Shown: positions 1 through 6,373, counted from the first letter of the stretch. The stretch is 39,268 bases of DNA from Lachnospiraceae bacterium UBA6998 (GCA_002448395.1 DJXS01000043.1:1-39268); one strand, 5' to 3'. Numbers and translations: made by a program. The notes: generated by a model from the sequence alone, not told the origin.

Positions 1-22
1 GTTCGAATCCCATGTCCTCCGC
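1..22 (+). other. attL: attL core: 3' end of a tRNA gene, probably tRNA-Ser
   Basis: These 22 bases recur exactly at 39247-39268. They read as the 3' part of a tRNA: last T-stem base G53, a seven-base T-loop (TTCGAAT), the 3' T-stem strand CCCAT, the 3' acceptor strand GTCCTCC and a discriminator G. Discriminator G with a GGAGGAC-type acceptor fits tRNA-Ser. The body of the tRNA lies left of the window. Tyrosine integrases commonly use tRNA 3' ends and restore the gene through the shared core. The direct repeat is seen; the tRNA identity is inferred. Confidence 0.9.
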
Positions 23-24
23 TG

Positions 25-64
25 AAACCGGGAACAAGGTGTTGGAGCCGTGTTCCCGGTTTTT
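25..64 (+). terminator. Intrinsic terminator downstream of the tRNA at attL
   Basis: A perfect 12-bp stem (25-36 with 51-62, arms AAACCGGGAACA and TGTTCCCGGTTT) with a 14-base loop ends in a T-rich run. It sits directly after the attL core, so it would terminate transcription of the host tRNA and shield the prophage, whose integrase is read from the other strand. Confidence 0.8.
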
Positions 65-149
65 CCTTTATTTATGGGTTTTTTCGGCACTATCGTTTAT
101 TGGATGGCAACCAATTTTTATTGTGTAAAAACGATTGTTTTTCGATTCT

Positions 150-169
150 ATGCAACCAAAATGCAACCA
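150..169 (+). repeat. Putative integrase arm-type site (left copy)
   Basis: The 20-mer ATGCAACCAAAATGCAACCA holds two tandem copies of ATGCAACCA and recurs exactly, in the same orientation, at 39188-39207 close to attR. A weaker copy (ATGGCAACCAA) lies at 104-114. Paired direct repeats flanking the core at both prophage ends are typical arm-binding sites for tyrosine integrases. It lies between the integrase stop codon and attL. Function is inferred from position and repetition. Confidence 0.7.
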
Positions 170-173
170 AGAT

Positions 174-1205
174 TCAGAACATCTTCGCGAAATGTTTATT
201 CAGCTTCGCCTGCTCCTTCTTCTCCACGTCGGTCAGAGTCGACCTGTAATTCCTCTTCATGACATAGTCCGTCTGCCATCCTCCCATCTTCATGACATAT
301 GCATCCGGGATACCGAGCACGTGCGCTATACTTACGTAGTAATGCCGCAGGGCATGCAGGCAGAAGGCCTGGGGCATATTGGCGTGCTTGACCGCCTTCC
401 GGAACCGCTTCGAGAGCTGATCGGGATTCAGTGATATGATCGGATCGTTCGACAGATCTATGCCGGCGAAGACCTGGGGCGGGAGGACGACGGTCCTGTG
501 CGACTTTACGGTCTTGTTGGTTTTCTTCTCAACCCACTTCCCATTGCTTTTTTTAACAATTGCACGCTGAACAGTGACGGTGCCATCACCGAAGTCGGAC
601 GGTTTCAGAGCACAGATCTCCGATCGGCGCATGGAGCCGAATGCCGCAAGCATGGCAGCGGTCTTTACTTCTGGGTCTTCCTTGTCGAGATAGGCCAGGA
701 GCTTCTTCAGCTCCTTGTCCGTCGGCACGTAGATATTCGGCATGATCACCATGGGGAGAGTGACCGGAATACTCCCGACTCCGGCCATTGTAAGCGCCGG
801 CCGCAGGAGCCCATAACAGTTCTGGATGTACTTAGCGCTGTATTCTTCCTCCAGCATAAAGGCAACCCACAGTTGGAGACCGCGCTGATCGACTTCAGAG
901 ACGTCTAAATCTTCCAGTGGCTCATACTTACCGGTCTTCAGATAAGACCTGTATCCGGTCACTGTGGACGGCGACAGAGCCGTTTCCTTGACGTCTATAT
1001 ACTGCTCGATCGCGTCATGCACGGACAGCTTCCCGGCGTTCTGGGCCTGATCATACTCCCAGACAGCAGCGAGCCTTTCGGCTTCCTTTTTACTGTCGGC
1101 CGTAAAGGATTTGTACTTGCGGACCTTTTGGCCATCCTCTTTATATTCGTAATGCGAGAAGACCAGGCAACGCCACTTCTTCCCTCGCTTTGTCGCTTTC
1201 GCCAT
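174..1205 (-). CDS. int: Phage integrase, tyrosine recombinase
   Basis: This 343-residue enzyme should integrate and excise the phage between attP and the tRNA attB. The N-terminus (about 1-50) looks like an AP2-like or arm-binding domain, the middle (about 60-150) like a SAM-like core-binding domain, and the C-terminus holds the catalytic set: R193 in GSMRRSEI, K234 in KTVKSHRTV, H284-A-L-R287, W310 in GGW and nucleophile Y320 in RNYRSTL. All catalytic positions are present, so it should be active. The ATG start has a GAGGAGG site seven bases upstream. It is the last gene of the leftward lysogeny block and its 3' end abuts the arm repeats and attL, the usual layout. Confidence 0.97.
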   Translation of the reverse strand: MAKATKRGKKWRCLVFSHYEYKEDGQKVRKYKSFTADSKKEAERLAAVWEYDQAQNAGKLSVHDAIEQYIDVKETALSPSTVTGYRSYLKTGKYEPLEDLDVSEVDQRGLQLWVAFMLEEEYSAKYIQNCYGLLRPALTMAGVGSIPVTLPMVIMPNIYVPTDKELKKLLAYLDKEDPEVKTAAMLAAFGSMRRSEICALKPSDFGDGTVTVQRAIVKKSNGKWVEKKTNKTVKSHRTVVLPPQVFAGIDLSNDPIISLNPDQLSKRFRKAVKHANMPQAFCLHALRHYYVSIAHVLGIPDAYVMKMGGWQTDYVMKRNYRSTLTDVEKKEQAKLNKHFAKMF

Positions 1206-1303
1206 AAAATAACCTCCTCAAGGGTATAGAAAACTAAGCCCCGAGAAGGTATACTGTGCTTGGAGAGGCTCAGTAACCCTTCTGGGACTGGTGTCTATTT
1301 CAT

Positions 1304-1331
1304 CCCTCATCCTGCTGCAACAGGGTGGGGG
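1304..1331 (-). terminator. Hairpin between the accessory pair and the integrase
   Basis: The gap 1206-1336 holds an 11-bp stem (1304-1314 with 1321-1331, two G-U pairs on the plus-strand reading) with a six-base loop. It lies just after the stop of the minus-strand gene ending at 1337. It lacks a clear T-run on the minus strand, so it may be a weak terminator or an mRNA-stabilising hairpin. The rest of the gap shows only the integrase ribosome binding site and a possible TATACC -10 element. Confidence 0.4.
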
Positions 1332-1336
1332 AATCT

Positions 1337-2095
1337 TTATGCTGTTAATAGCTGCTTGATTTCTGGATTTTCTCTTTCACTCCATTTTATTGTTTTTACA
1401 TCATAATTGTGAGCAGCTTCAATTACCCCGGATTGAATCTTTTTTTCGTCGTTTACGATAAGAATGAATTCACTGTTTTGTCTGCGAGCATCCTTTGTAT
1501 CGAGCCATGAAAACAAAGCATTGTTTACATTTGACTTTGTGGGGTTATTGATAATATTACATAATCGTTCGGGACGGTATTTAGTTGGGGAAAACAAGAA
1601 ATCATAAACATACTTGTATCCAGATTTCCCCGAGAGTGCAACATTTTGAGATGCATAAATCTCATTCTCATCAAAATACTTCAATACATCATCAAAGAAA
1701 AATGAAGCAACTTTATTTTGTGAGAGCATATACATATCACTTATTCTAAGAATTGCCTGCACAAAGAACAGTTTTTGCTGAGGAAATTCTTTAAGTGAGG
1801 ACTTCGCTACAAGCTCCCTTCCAACAACGCGGGAATTGTATTGCATTGCAATGCTAGAAATCAGTTGTTTTCTTTTTGAGCTTAAATTAACACCTTCGCT
1901 TTCGAGATTACCTATGGTCATTCCATCATCGGAAAAATAGATCGTATCTCCATCCTGCTTAATATATATCTGTATGCAGTCGTTTACTGGATCAAGGAAC
2001 GGCGTTGTTATTTCATAGTATTCTCCCATTTTTGCAAATGAAGTCTCTTTTTTGATCCATTCAAAGTACTCATCCATCAGCATATGAATATCCAA
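1337..2095 (-). CDS. DUF1828/DUF1829-like accessory protein
   Basis: A 252-residue protein. The N-terminal third carries ITTPFLDPVNDCIQIYI followed by a strand-turn ending in YFSDDGMTIGNLE, which I recognise as the DUF1828 pattern; the C-terminal part (about 130-245) fits DUF1829. No catalytic role is established for these domains as far as I know. It starts at TTG with GGGAGG seven bases upstream; an ATG at 2083 is the alternative. It follows the 148-residue gene by 24 bp, so the two form a pair between the immunity genes and the integrase. The DNA is clearly more AT-rich than the replication and late genes, a sign of separate acquisition. Its place in the lysogeny block suggests expression in the lysogen and a possible defence or exclusion role; this is inference. 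Confidence 0.65.
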   Translation of the reverse strand: MDIHMLMDEYFEWIKKETSFAKMGEYYEITTPFLDPVNDCIQIYIKQDGDTIYFSDDGMTIGNLESEGVNLSSKRKQLISSIAMQYNSRVVGRELVAKSSLKEFPQQKLFFVQAILRISDMYMLSQNKVASFFFDDVLKYFDENEIYASQNVALSGKSGYKYVYDFLFSPTKYRPERLCNIINNPTKSNVNNALFSWLDTKDARRQNSEFILIVNDEKKIQSGVIEAAHNYDVKTIKWSERENPEIKQLLTA

Positions 2096-2119
2096 TTCAA
2101 CACCTCCCTTCTAAAACAT

Positions 2120-2566
2120 CTATTCAATGCTCAATTCTTGCTGAAATGCAACATTCGGCGGTTTTACTATATTAAACTCACGGAAAAATCTCATCGTATT
2201 AGCTTCAAAATCAGAACTGGTGACATTTTCAGCCGGTACTGCATATTCTCGTCCATACCCCTGCTTATAAATGTGCCAATGAGAACCGTTTATGACTGTA
2301 CCGTCTGGATTCCGATGCTTTAATGTATCTCCAACATGAAGCTCAAGAATTGATTGTTTGTTTAATGTGACTATTGCACTATAGTAAACTTTATTAGCAG
2401 CAATACTCCCTCGAAACAATTGTATATCAAACAGATCTCTTGGGGTAGTTCCCCGTACTTTAAATCGTTCTTTTTTTCCTTTCTCCGGGAAATTAATAGC
2501 ATCAACGAGTGATTCCTTAAGCATACGTATTAAGGCTTCCGCCTCAGACTGTGTTAGCATTTCCAT
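2120..2566 (-). CDS. DUF6978-like partner protein
   Basis: A 148-residue soluble protein with a helical N-terminus (TQSEAEALIRMLKESL) followed by a beta-rich region including FKVRGTTPRDLFDIQLFRGS and WHIYKQGYGREYAVP. I associate this pattern with DUF6978, but without a search this is tentative. No membrane segment or catalytic motif is visible. It lies 47 bp after the ImmA-like gene and 24 bp before the DUF1828-like gene, on the same strand, with matching AT-rich composition, so the two are probably one transferred cassette. A toxin-antitoxin, defence or superinfection-exclusion pair would all fit. Confidence 0.55.
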   Translation of the reverse strand: MEMLTQSEAEALIRMLKESLVDAINFPEKGKKERFKVRGTTPRDLFDIQLFRGSIAANKVYYSAIVTLNKQSILELHVGDTLKHRNPDGTVINGSHWHIYKQGYGREYAVPAENVTSSDFEANTMRFFREFNIVKPPNVAFQQELSIE

Positions 2567-2613
2567 AAGTATTCCCCGTTATTATTCCTTTCATTTGTGT
2601 TGCGTCGGCTGGG

Positions 2614-3074
2614 CTATATCAATTCCATCACTCCGAGCGGATCGAAGTAGATCACATAGTTGTCGACCTGCGTACAGATTCCATACCGGCTTCTGTAGTA
2701 TTCCAGCGCCTCCTGTAATGTATCCTCGGGCACGTCCAGCACTCAGCCATCTCGTAGCGATTCCGGCACCCCATCTTATAGGCACGGAGGATCCCAGTCA
2801 GTCCGATCAGGCGGTTGTACGCCCAGATCCTGCCGCTGAGCTCCTGCTTGCGGTTGGCCGTGACGCTCTGATCGAGGATGTTGCCGGCAGCGGTCAGGTG
2901 GTGTCCAAGCTCCTCGGCCAATACTGCGGCCTGCTCCTTACCCGTGAGCCTGTCGCTGATCGCGATCACTCCGTCGCAGTACAGGCCTTTTATCCTATCT
3001 GATTTAAATCTCCAATCTATAGTCTCAGCCCCATGGCTGCGTGCTTCTTCAGTAAGTTCTTCCGTAGTAGTCAT
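2614..3074 (-). pseudogene. immA: ImmA/IrrE-type metallopeptidase, frameshifted near 2740
   Basis: In ICEBs1-like elements ImmA cleaves the HTH repressor to trigger induction. The first part, from an ATG at 3074 with AGGAGG six bases upstream, contains AAVLAEELGHHLTAAGNILDQS, the ImmA active-site region (here EELGHH, with Glu where many members have the first His). At about 2738-2742 the frame is lost: the open frame ends at 2652 with non-homologous residues, while the frame reached by a -1 shift continues with DVPEDTLQEALEYYRSRYG and later VIYFDPLGVMELI, the normal family C-terminus, to a TAG at 2614-2616. The repaired protein would be about 152 residues. No slippery heptamer is visible, so this is a one-base deletion or sequencing error. 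It follows the repressor gene, its usual partner. Confidence 0.8.
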
Positions 3075-3126
3075 AGCGATCCTCCTGCTATGAGGGTAGC
3101 AGTCAAGGTGTGCAAGTGTCTGCACA

Positions 3127-3444
3127 CTACTGGCTCCGTTTTGACTTGACAAACATTTTGAATTTCTCAATCTCTTCCCACTCGTCTTCTGTGAATTCTT
3201 CCCCGTCGAAATGGGCGGCAGCAGTATTCGGCTGAATAATATCAGAATCCTCAGTTAAATAATCCAATGAGCAGTGCAGACACTTGGCCAGTTTTCGAAG
3301 TGTGGACAGCTTTATGTTGTCGCTTCCCTTCTTATAAAACCCATCGATTGTTGTGTAAGGAATATCAGAGACCCTTGCCAATTCAGATTTGTTCTTAATT
3401 CCATTCTTTTTCATCAAATATTCAAGCCTATCAATGAATGACAT
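3127..3444 (-). CDS. Short HTH (XRE/Cro-CI) repressor
   Basis: A 105-residue protein whose first about 65 residues form an XRE helix-turn-helix: NKSELARVSDIPYTTIDGFYKKG then LSTLRKLAKCLHCSLDYL. The acidic C-terminal tail (EEFTEDEWEEIEKFKMFV) replaces the LexA-type self-cleaving domain of larger CI proteins, as is usual for repressors paired with an ImmA protease. Start ATG has AAGGAGGGG upstream. It is the first leftward gene from the control region at 3445-3625, opposite the Cro-like gene, which supports the role of lysogeny repressor. Confidence 0.9.
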   Translation of the reverse strand: MSFIDRLEYLMKKNGIKNKSELARVSDIPYTTIDGFYKKGSDNIKLSTLRKLAKCLHCSLDYLTEDSDIIQPNTAAAHFDGEEFTEDEWEEIEKFKMFVKSKRSQ

Positions 3445-3479
3445 TTCAACCCCTCCTTATGTAACAATTCCGTAATCTA

Positions 3480-3508
3480 ATTTTACCCCTTGACATAATT
3501 AATGTAAA
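3480..3508 (-). promoter_or_regulatory. Leftward (repressor/lysogeny) promoter
   Basis: Read on the minus strand, TTTACA (3503-3508), a 17-base spacer and TAAAAT (3480-3485) form a good sigma-A promoter placed 36 bases before the repressor start. A TTACCCC motif overlaps its -10 element (3483-3489) and another lies just upstream (3516-3522), so repressor or Cro binding would control it. Confidence 0.75.
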
Positions 3509-3605
3509 GAAAAAATTACCCCACAAAATAAATAAATTGCCTTTGAGGGTTGACTTATTACGATGCAGGGTATATAGTTCAATTATCAGCTACCCCGTAG
3601 GGTAA
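3483..3605. promoter_or_regulatory. Operator-like TACCC/GGGTA motifs in the divergent control region
   Basis: The motif TTACCCC occurs at 3483-3489 and 3516-3522, GGGTA at 3568-3572 within the rightward promoter spacer, and an inverted pair TACCC-CGTA-GGGTA at 3591-3604. Spacing over both promoters is what a phage repressor/Cro switch needs. The recurrence is seen; binding is inferred. A further GGGGTAA copy lies at 4398-4404. Confidence 0.65.
3550..3578 (+). promoter_or_regulatory. Rightward early promoter
   Basis: TTGACT (3550-3555), a 17-base spacer and TATAGT (3573-3578) make a strong sigma-A promoter for the early operon starting at 3626. A GGGTA motif lies inside the spacer and an inverted TACCC/GGGTA pair lies just after the predicted start, so bound repressor would block it. 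Confidence 0.8.
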
Positions 3606-3625
3606 TTTTGGAAAGGAGGGTTTAG

Positions 3626-3832
3626 ATGTTTCCAAATCTAAGCGCAGAAATGGCCCGTAGCAGAATGAATCTTAAGATGCTTTCTTCTGAAACAGAGATT
3701 GGCTACGAGTCATTAAAGAACAAAATGAACGGCGCTACAGAATTCAAGCGTGATGAAATGATCAAGATTAAAAAGGTCTTCCCGGAATGCACAATGGACT
3801 ACCTTTTTGCGTCCGACGAAGACGCGGAGTGA
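3626..3832 (+). CDS. Cro-like small HTH regulator
   Basis: A 68-residue protein first in the rightward operon. The order MARSRMNLKMLSSETEIGYESLKNKMNG followed by RDEMIKIKKVFPECTMDYLF fits an XRE-type helix-turn-helix in which most of the protein is the DNA-binding domain. An AAAGGAGGG site lies just upstream of ATG. Position opposite the repressor suggests it antagonises the repressor at the shared operators, as Cro does; the anti-repressor role is inferred. Confidence 0.8.
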   Translation: MFPNLSAEMARSRMNLKMLSSETEIGYESLKNKMNGATEFKRDEMIKIKKVFPECTMDYLFASDEDAE

Positions 3833-3846
3833 GAAAGGAGAAGAGA

Positions 3847-3999
3847 TTGCTGAAGAATGTAGGAATTGCGATTGTAGCTGCCGCATACATCTGGGGTATG
3901 TACACCATGCGGAAACTCGAACCGCACAACAAAGCATATCCGATATATGCGACAGCGATCATGGCAATATGGGTTATTTGGTGGCTGAAAGCTCTGTGA
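3847..3999 (+). CDS. Small two-helix membrane protein
   Basis: I place the start at TTG 3847 because AAAGGAG lies six bases upstream; the longer reading from 3787 would run inside the Cro-like gene. The 50-residue product has two hydrophobic segments (NVGIAIVAAAYIWGMY and YATAIMAIWVIWW) joined by a short charged loop. No family is recognised. Its 3' end overlaps the convergent gene 3974-4381 by 26 bp. Early phage membrane peptides often affect host membrane or exclusion functions, but nothing here shows which. Confidence 0.6.
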   Translation: MLKNVGIAIVAAAYIWGMYTMRKLEPHNKAYPIYATAIMAIWVIWWLKAL

Positions 4000-4381
4000 G
4001 CTCACGGTTGAGAGATCTGCAGATGGCAGGAATCAGGTTCTCAGACGGGGACCGTCCGGCAGACAGATCATCAGAGAGAACTTCTAAGAGAGAAAATGCA
4101 TCATCACCACTTAGTAACGATGCTGACTGGGAAGCAGACAGAATCGCACTGTGCGAACGGTGTGAATCGATATCAATGTGGGCAACTTCATTCATCAGCG
4201 CTGTGTACGCATTGAGCTTCTTCTCATAAATAACATCGAAGCGATGCTTTCTTTCATCTGCTTCGAGCTCAAGTTTACGAAGCTTTAGCTGATGGCGATT
4301 ATTAATGAATGCTGTAATTGGTGCGGAAATGAGAGCGCATACGGAAACGATAATTGCCAGGCTGATAGTTGAATCAATCAT
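3974..4381 (-). CDS. Membrane-anchored protein on the opposite strand (moron candidate)
   Basis: A 135-residue protein with one N-terminal membrane segment (TISLAIIVSVCALISAPITAFI) followed by a basic helical stretch (NNRHQLKLRKLELEADERKHRF) and a helical cytoplasmic C-terminus, likely coiled coil. The ATG has AAGGAGG seven bases upstream. It is the only minus-strand gene within the rightward early block, convergent to 3847-3999 and with its own promoter, so it may be expressed in the lysogen. Membrane-anchored helical proteins of this type are often superinfection-exclusion factors; that role is a guess. Confidence 0.75.
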   Translation of the reverse strand: MIDSTISLAIIVSVCALISAPITAFINNRHQLKLRKLELEADERKHRFDVIYEKKLNAYTALMNEVAHIDIDSHRSHSAILSASQSASLLSGDDAFSLLEVLSDDLSAGRSPSENLIPAICRSLNRELTELSATK

Positions 4382-4397
4382 AGTGATACCTCCTTAT

Positions 4398-4412
4398 GGG
4401 GTAAGTATAGCA
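4398..4412 (-). promoter_or_regulatory. Extended -10 promoter with repressor-like site for 3974-4381
   Basis: On the minus strand TGCTATACT (4404-4412) is an extended -10 element 22 bases before the start of the minus-strand gene; no good -35 is visible, as expected for extended -10 promoters. The next bases, TACCCC (4398-4403), match the operator motif of the control region. The sequence match is seen; control by the prophage repressor is inferred. Confidence 0.55.
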
Positions 4413-4429
4413 CAAGAAAGGAGAAGACC

Positions 4430-4651
4430 ATGCGAGGAAAGACCGATGTCATGTTCGGCCATAAGGGTTCTGTGTCGGATCCGCCGGTCAATCTCAAGAC
4501 GATGGCCGGATATGTGGGAACAGATCCTGAAACGCTCAGGATGTGGAGAAAAGGCAAGTATCCGAAGGCACTGACAATATTCGCTAGAATATGCAGGCAC
4601 AGGGGACTTAAGCCGGATCAGGTCGCAGACCTGGTAAAGCAGTTTGAGTAA
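4430..4651 (+). CDS. Small HTH DNA-binding protein
   Basis: A 73-residue protein with the helix-turn-helix-like run LKTMAGYVGTDPETLRMWRKG, followed by a helical C-terminus (FARICRHRGLKPDQVADLVKQF). Such small proteins in early phage operons act as excisionases or regulators; the recognition helix WRKGKYPKALTIF resembles XRE-type regulators more than MerR-type excisionases. Start ATG has AAAGGAG seven bases upstream. No closer family is recognised. Confidence 0.7.
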   Translation: MRGKTDVMFGHKGSVSDPPVNLKTMAGYVGTDPETLRMWRKGKYPKALTIFARICRHRGLKPDQVADLVKQFE

Positions 4652-4661
4652 GGAGGCTGGC

Positions 4662-5038
4662 ATGACGAAATACGAAGAGCTGAAGATCTTCATTGCAGAT
4701 CTGCAGGAGGGAGTGGGGAAGCTGCCATGGGCAGAAGTAGAAGAAGAGCGCGCAAGGATGGAAAAAGAGATAAGAGAGGCTCATGCCAATCATCAGATCA
4801 GCGGAGCTCAGGCCGGGCGCCTCATGAAGTTACTTCCTCGCCATGCGACGACTGCCTCCACCAATGGAATTGCTGGGAGCAGAGAGGACAATGCAGGGAC
4901 TACAGATCGAAAGAAGAGGTAAGAAGACAAATTGAGATGCTCAATCAAAAACACAAATCTTCCATACCGGGGAGAACCGACAAAGGCGGTGTACAAAAAG
5001 CCGGTAGTCGGAGACGTGTCAAAGTACCTAAGGGTTGA
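4662..5038 (+). pseudogene. Cys-rich small phage protein, apparently frameshifted near 4830
   Basis: An ATG at 4662 with AAGGAGG five bases upstream opens a helical acidic frame (TKYEELKIFIADLQEGV...AHANHQISGAQAGRLMK). After about 4830 this frame turns into low-quality Thr/Ala-rich sequence and stops at 4922. The -1 frame over the same DNA reads natural-looking Cys-rich sequence (SPCDDCLHQWNCWEQRGQC) and continues to 5038, yet has no start codon of its own except inside the helical part. The simplest reading is one gene with a one-base loss at about 4825-4840. The four Cys suggest a small zinc-binding fold. Alternatively the first frame is a complete short gene. Confidence 0.5.
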
Positions 5039-5453
5039 GCTGCCTTGTCAGTACAATCCAAGGCCGGCTCCGATCCCGAAGCCCAGAAAGCCGGTGAAGA
5101 AGGCTGTGCCTCCGAAACCGAGGAAAAAGAGACTGTCAGCATGGGATGACGAGCGCAATGTCAAGGCACTGATCGATGCGTACAACGCTGGGAAGAAATA
5201 TGACGAGATATCAGATCTTCTAGGTCTGTCACGGTCAGCTGTCACGAAAAAGGCAATCGAGCTGATCGCAGACGGCAAGATCATTCCGAGGCAGAGAGAA
5301 TGGAGTGCCAGGGAAAAGAAGCGCCTCGCAGAAATGTACATGGCCGGAGCAACCGGAAAGGAAATGCAGGAAGAACTCGGAAGAGCCCGGACATCCGTTG
5401 ACCAGATGCTGAACAAACTGAGGAGGGAAGGAAGGATATGCAAAAGGCAGTAG
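4989..5453 (+). CDS. Tandem-HTH DNA-binding protein
   Basis: The N-terminus is Pro/Lys-rich (PRPAPIPKPRKPVKKAVPPKP), then two similar helical units follow: WDDERNVKALIDAYNAGKKYDEISDLLGLSRSAV and WSAREKKRLAEMYMAGATGKEMQEELGRARTSV. Each is a GcrA/Myb-like helix-turn-helix, so this is probably a DNA-binding regulator. The start is uncertain: GTG 4989 is used here, TTG 4932 is the alternative, and neither has a strong ribosome site. It overlaps the preceding Cys-rich frame by about 50 bp. Confidence 0.75.
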   Translation: MYKKPVVGDVSKYLRVELPCQYNPRPAPIPKPRKPVKKAVPPKPRKKRLSAWDDERNVKALIDAYNAGKKYDEISDLLGLSRSAVTKKAIELIADGKIIPRQREWSAREKKRLAEMYMAGATGKEMQEELGRARTSVDQMLNKLRREGRICKRQ

Positions 5454-5602
5454 GGATCTTATTCTTCGTCAGCTGGCTCCTGTGCGGGTGCGGAGTCGAA
5501 ACAATGCTCGATCACCCTGCGGTGGGAGCAGTAACGCTGATCGCGCTGATCGTGGTGATTGCATGCGCGATGGTGCTCAGTGGAAAGGAGTATGACGAAT
5601 GA
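5438..5602 (+). CDS. Small membrane protein, 54 residues
   Basis: An ATG inside the end of the preceding gene has AGGAGG seven bases upstream. The product has two hydrophobic segments (AVGILFFVSWLLCGCGV and AVTLIALIVVIACAMVL), with a Cys pair at the end of the first that is reminiscent of a lipobox but lacks a typical signal context. Its stop overlaps the next ATG (ATGA at 5599). No family recognised. Confidence 0.65.
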   Translation: MQKAVGILFFVSWLLCGCGVETMLDHPAVGAVTLIALIVVIACAMVLSGKEYDE

Positions 5603-5859
5603 TTACAGCAAAGACAAACAAAAACGAGGTACGGGTCACCTTCGACGGAACTGCTGAAGAGATTACCAGTGAACTGAACCGTGTGATCGCAAGAGGTGCT
5701 GAGGTGCTGGCGAGGGAGCTTAATGCATCCTACACTGGTTCATTTTATGCCACGGTCATGAGTGCCGCGGATATAGCAAGAGAGTTTGGCCTTGACCTTG
5801 ATGTTAAGAAGGTCGGACTTGCGATGATGCTTAACGGCAAATCAGCGGACCAGAACTAA
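5599..5859 (+). CDS. Hypothetical phage protein, 86 residues
   Basis: A small acidic protein of mixed helix and strand (NEVRVTFDGTAEEITSELNRVIARGAEVL), soluble, without recognised motifs. It is translationally coupled to the preceding membrane gene by an ATGA overlap and has AAAGGAG upstream. Genes of this size before the recombination cluster are common in related prophages, but no function is known to me. Confidence 0.7.
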   Translation: MITAKTNKNEVRVTFDGTAEEITSELNRVIARGAEVLARELNASYTGSFYATVMSAADIAREFGLDLDVKKVGLAMMLNGKSADQN

Positions 5860-5863
5860 AAAC

Positions 5864-5927
5864 AGCCCCACAGGAAGGTGGAGCTTCCACGGGGGCTAGT
5901 GAAGTATACACCGTGATTATATCACGG
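5864..5927 (+). promoter_or_regulatory. Two hairpins in the gap before 5944
   Basis: The 84-bp gap holds a nested structure, AGCCCC (5864-5869) with GGGGCT (5892-5897) enclosing GTGGA/TCCAC (5878-5890), and then a perfect 7-bp stem CCGTGAT-TAT-ATCACGG (5911-5927). Neither has a T-run. The second is short and symmetrical enough to be a protein-binding operator; either could modulate translation of the gene at 5944, whose ribosome site follows directly. Confidence 0.4.
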
Positions 5928-5943
5928 AGAAAGGGATTTAGTA

Positions 5944-6336
5944 ATGATTAAATGGATGGAAAACAAACATAAGGGAAGGAATGCTTCAAACCATGATTTT
6001 CAGGTAATGATTTCTATTATAAAGAACGGGACGTCAAAAGAAGGCGCAGAAAAGCGTGCTGTTGCAGTCAGATTCTACCATTCGAAAGAAAAAGAAATAA
6101 CCAATACTGGCAGGCTTCAGATCGGCATAGATGAAGAAACAGAAAGAATCTATTTTGCATCAGCGTCCGGAACCAAGGGATACAAACTGTCCGGGTCCAA
6201 GAAAAACGTAAGAGTAGTACAGTTCATGCCGGACGATTTGTCAAAGTGGGAGTCATATGTAGGGGGCTATGTTCTGCAACAGGACTTGGAGTGCAAGTTG
6301 TTTTATGTCGATATTTCTGAGAGGAAACAGGTATGA
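5944..6336 (+). CDS. Hypothetical phage protein, 130 residues
   Basis: A soluble protein rich in basic and beta-strand residues (AVAVRFYHSKEKEI, RVVQFMPDDLSKWESYVGGYV). No motif is recognised. It stands just before the YqaJ-DUF1351-RecT cluster, so a role in DNA metabolism is possible but unproven. Ribosome site GAGAAAGGG precedes the ATG. The end overlaps an 11-codon frame at 6333. Confidence 0.7.
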   Translation: MIKWMENKHKGRNASNHDFQVMISIIKNGTSKEGAEKRAVAVRFYHSKEKEITNTGRLQIGIDEETERIYFASASGTKGYKLSGSKKNVRVVQFMPDDLSKWESYVGGYVLQQDLECKLFYVDISERKQV

Positions 6337-6368
6337 AGATTAACAGACTTGAGATCGAAGCGGAGTAA
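6333..6368 (+). other. 11-codon frame resembling the start of an SMC/Rad50-like ATPase
   Basis: An ATG overlapping the preceding stop (ATGA) reads MKINRLEIEAE and stops. The first eight residues are the classical start of phage AAA_23 or RecF/Rad50-like ATPases (MKI..LEIENF). Such ATPases often sit in this place in phage recombination clusters. It could be the remnant of a deleted gene, or a leader for YqaJ. It is very short, so coincidence is possible. Confidence 0.3.
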
Positions 6369-6373
6369 GCGTG

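Noticed and set aside
3075..3170. Upstream start for the ImmA-like gene at 3170
   Set aside because: The added residues overlap the repressor gene end and lack a ribosome site; ATG 3074 has AGGAGG at proper spacing.
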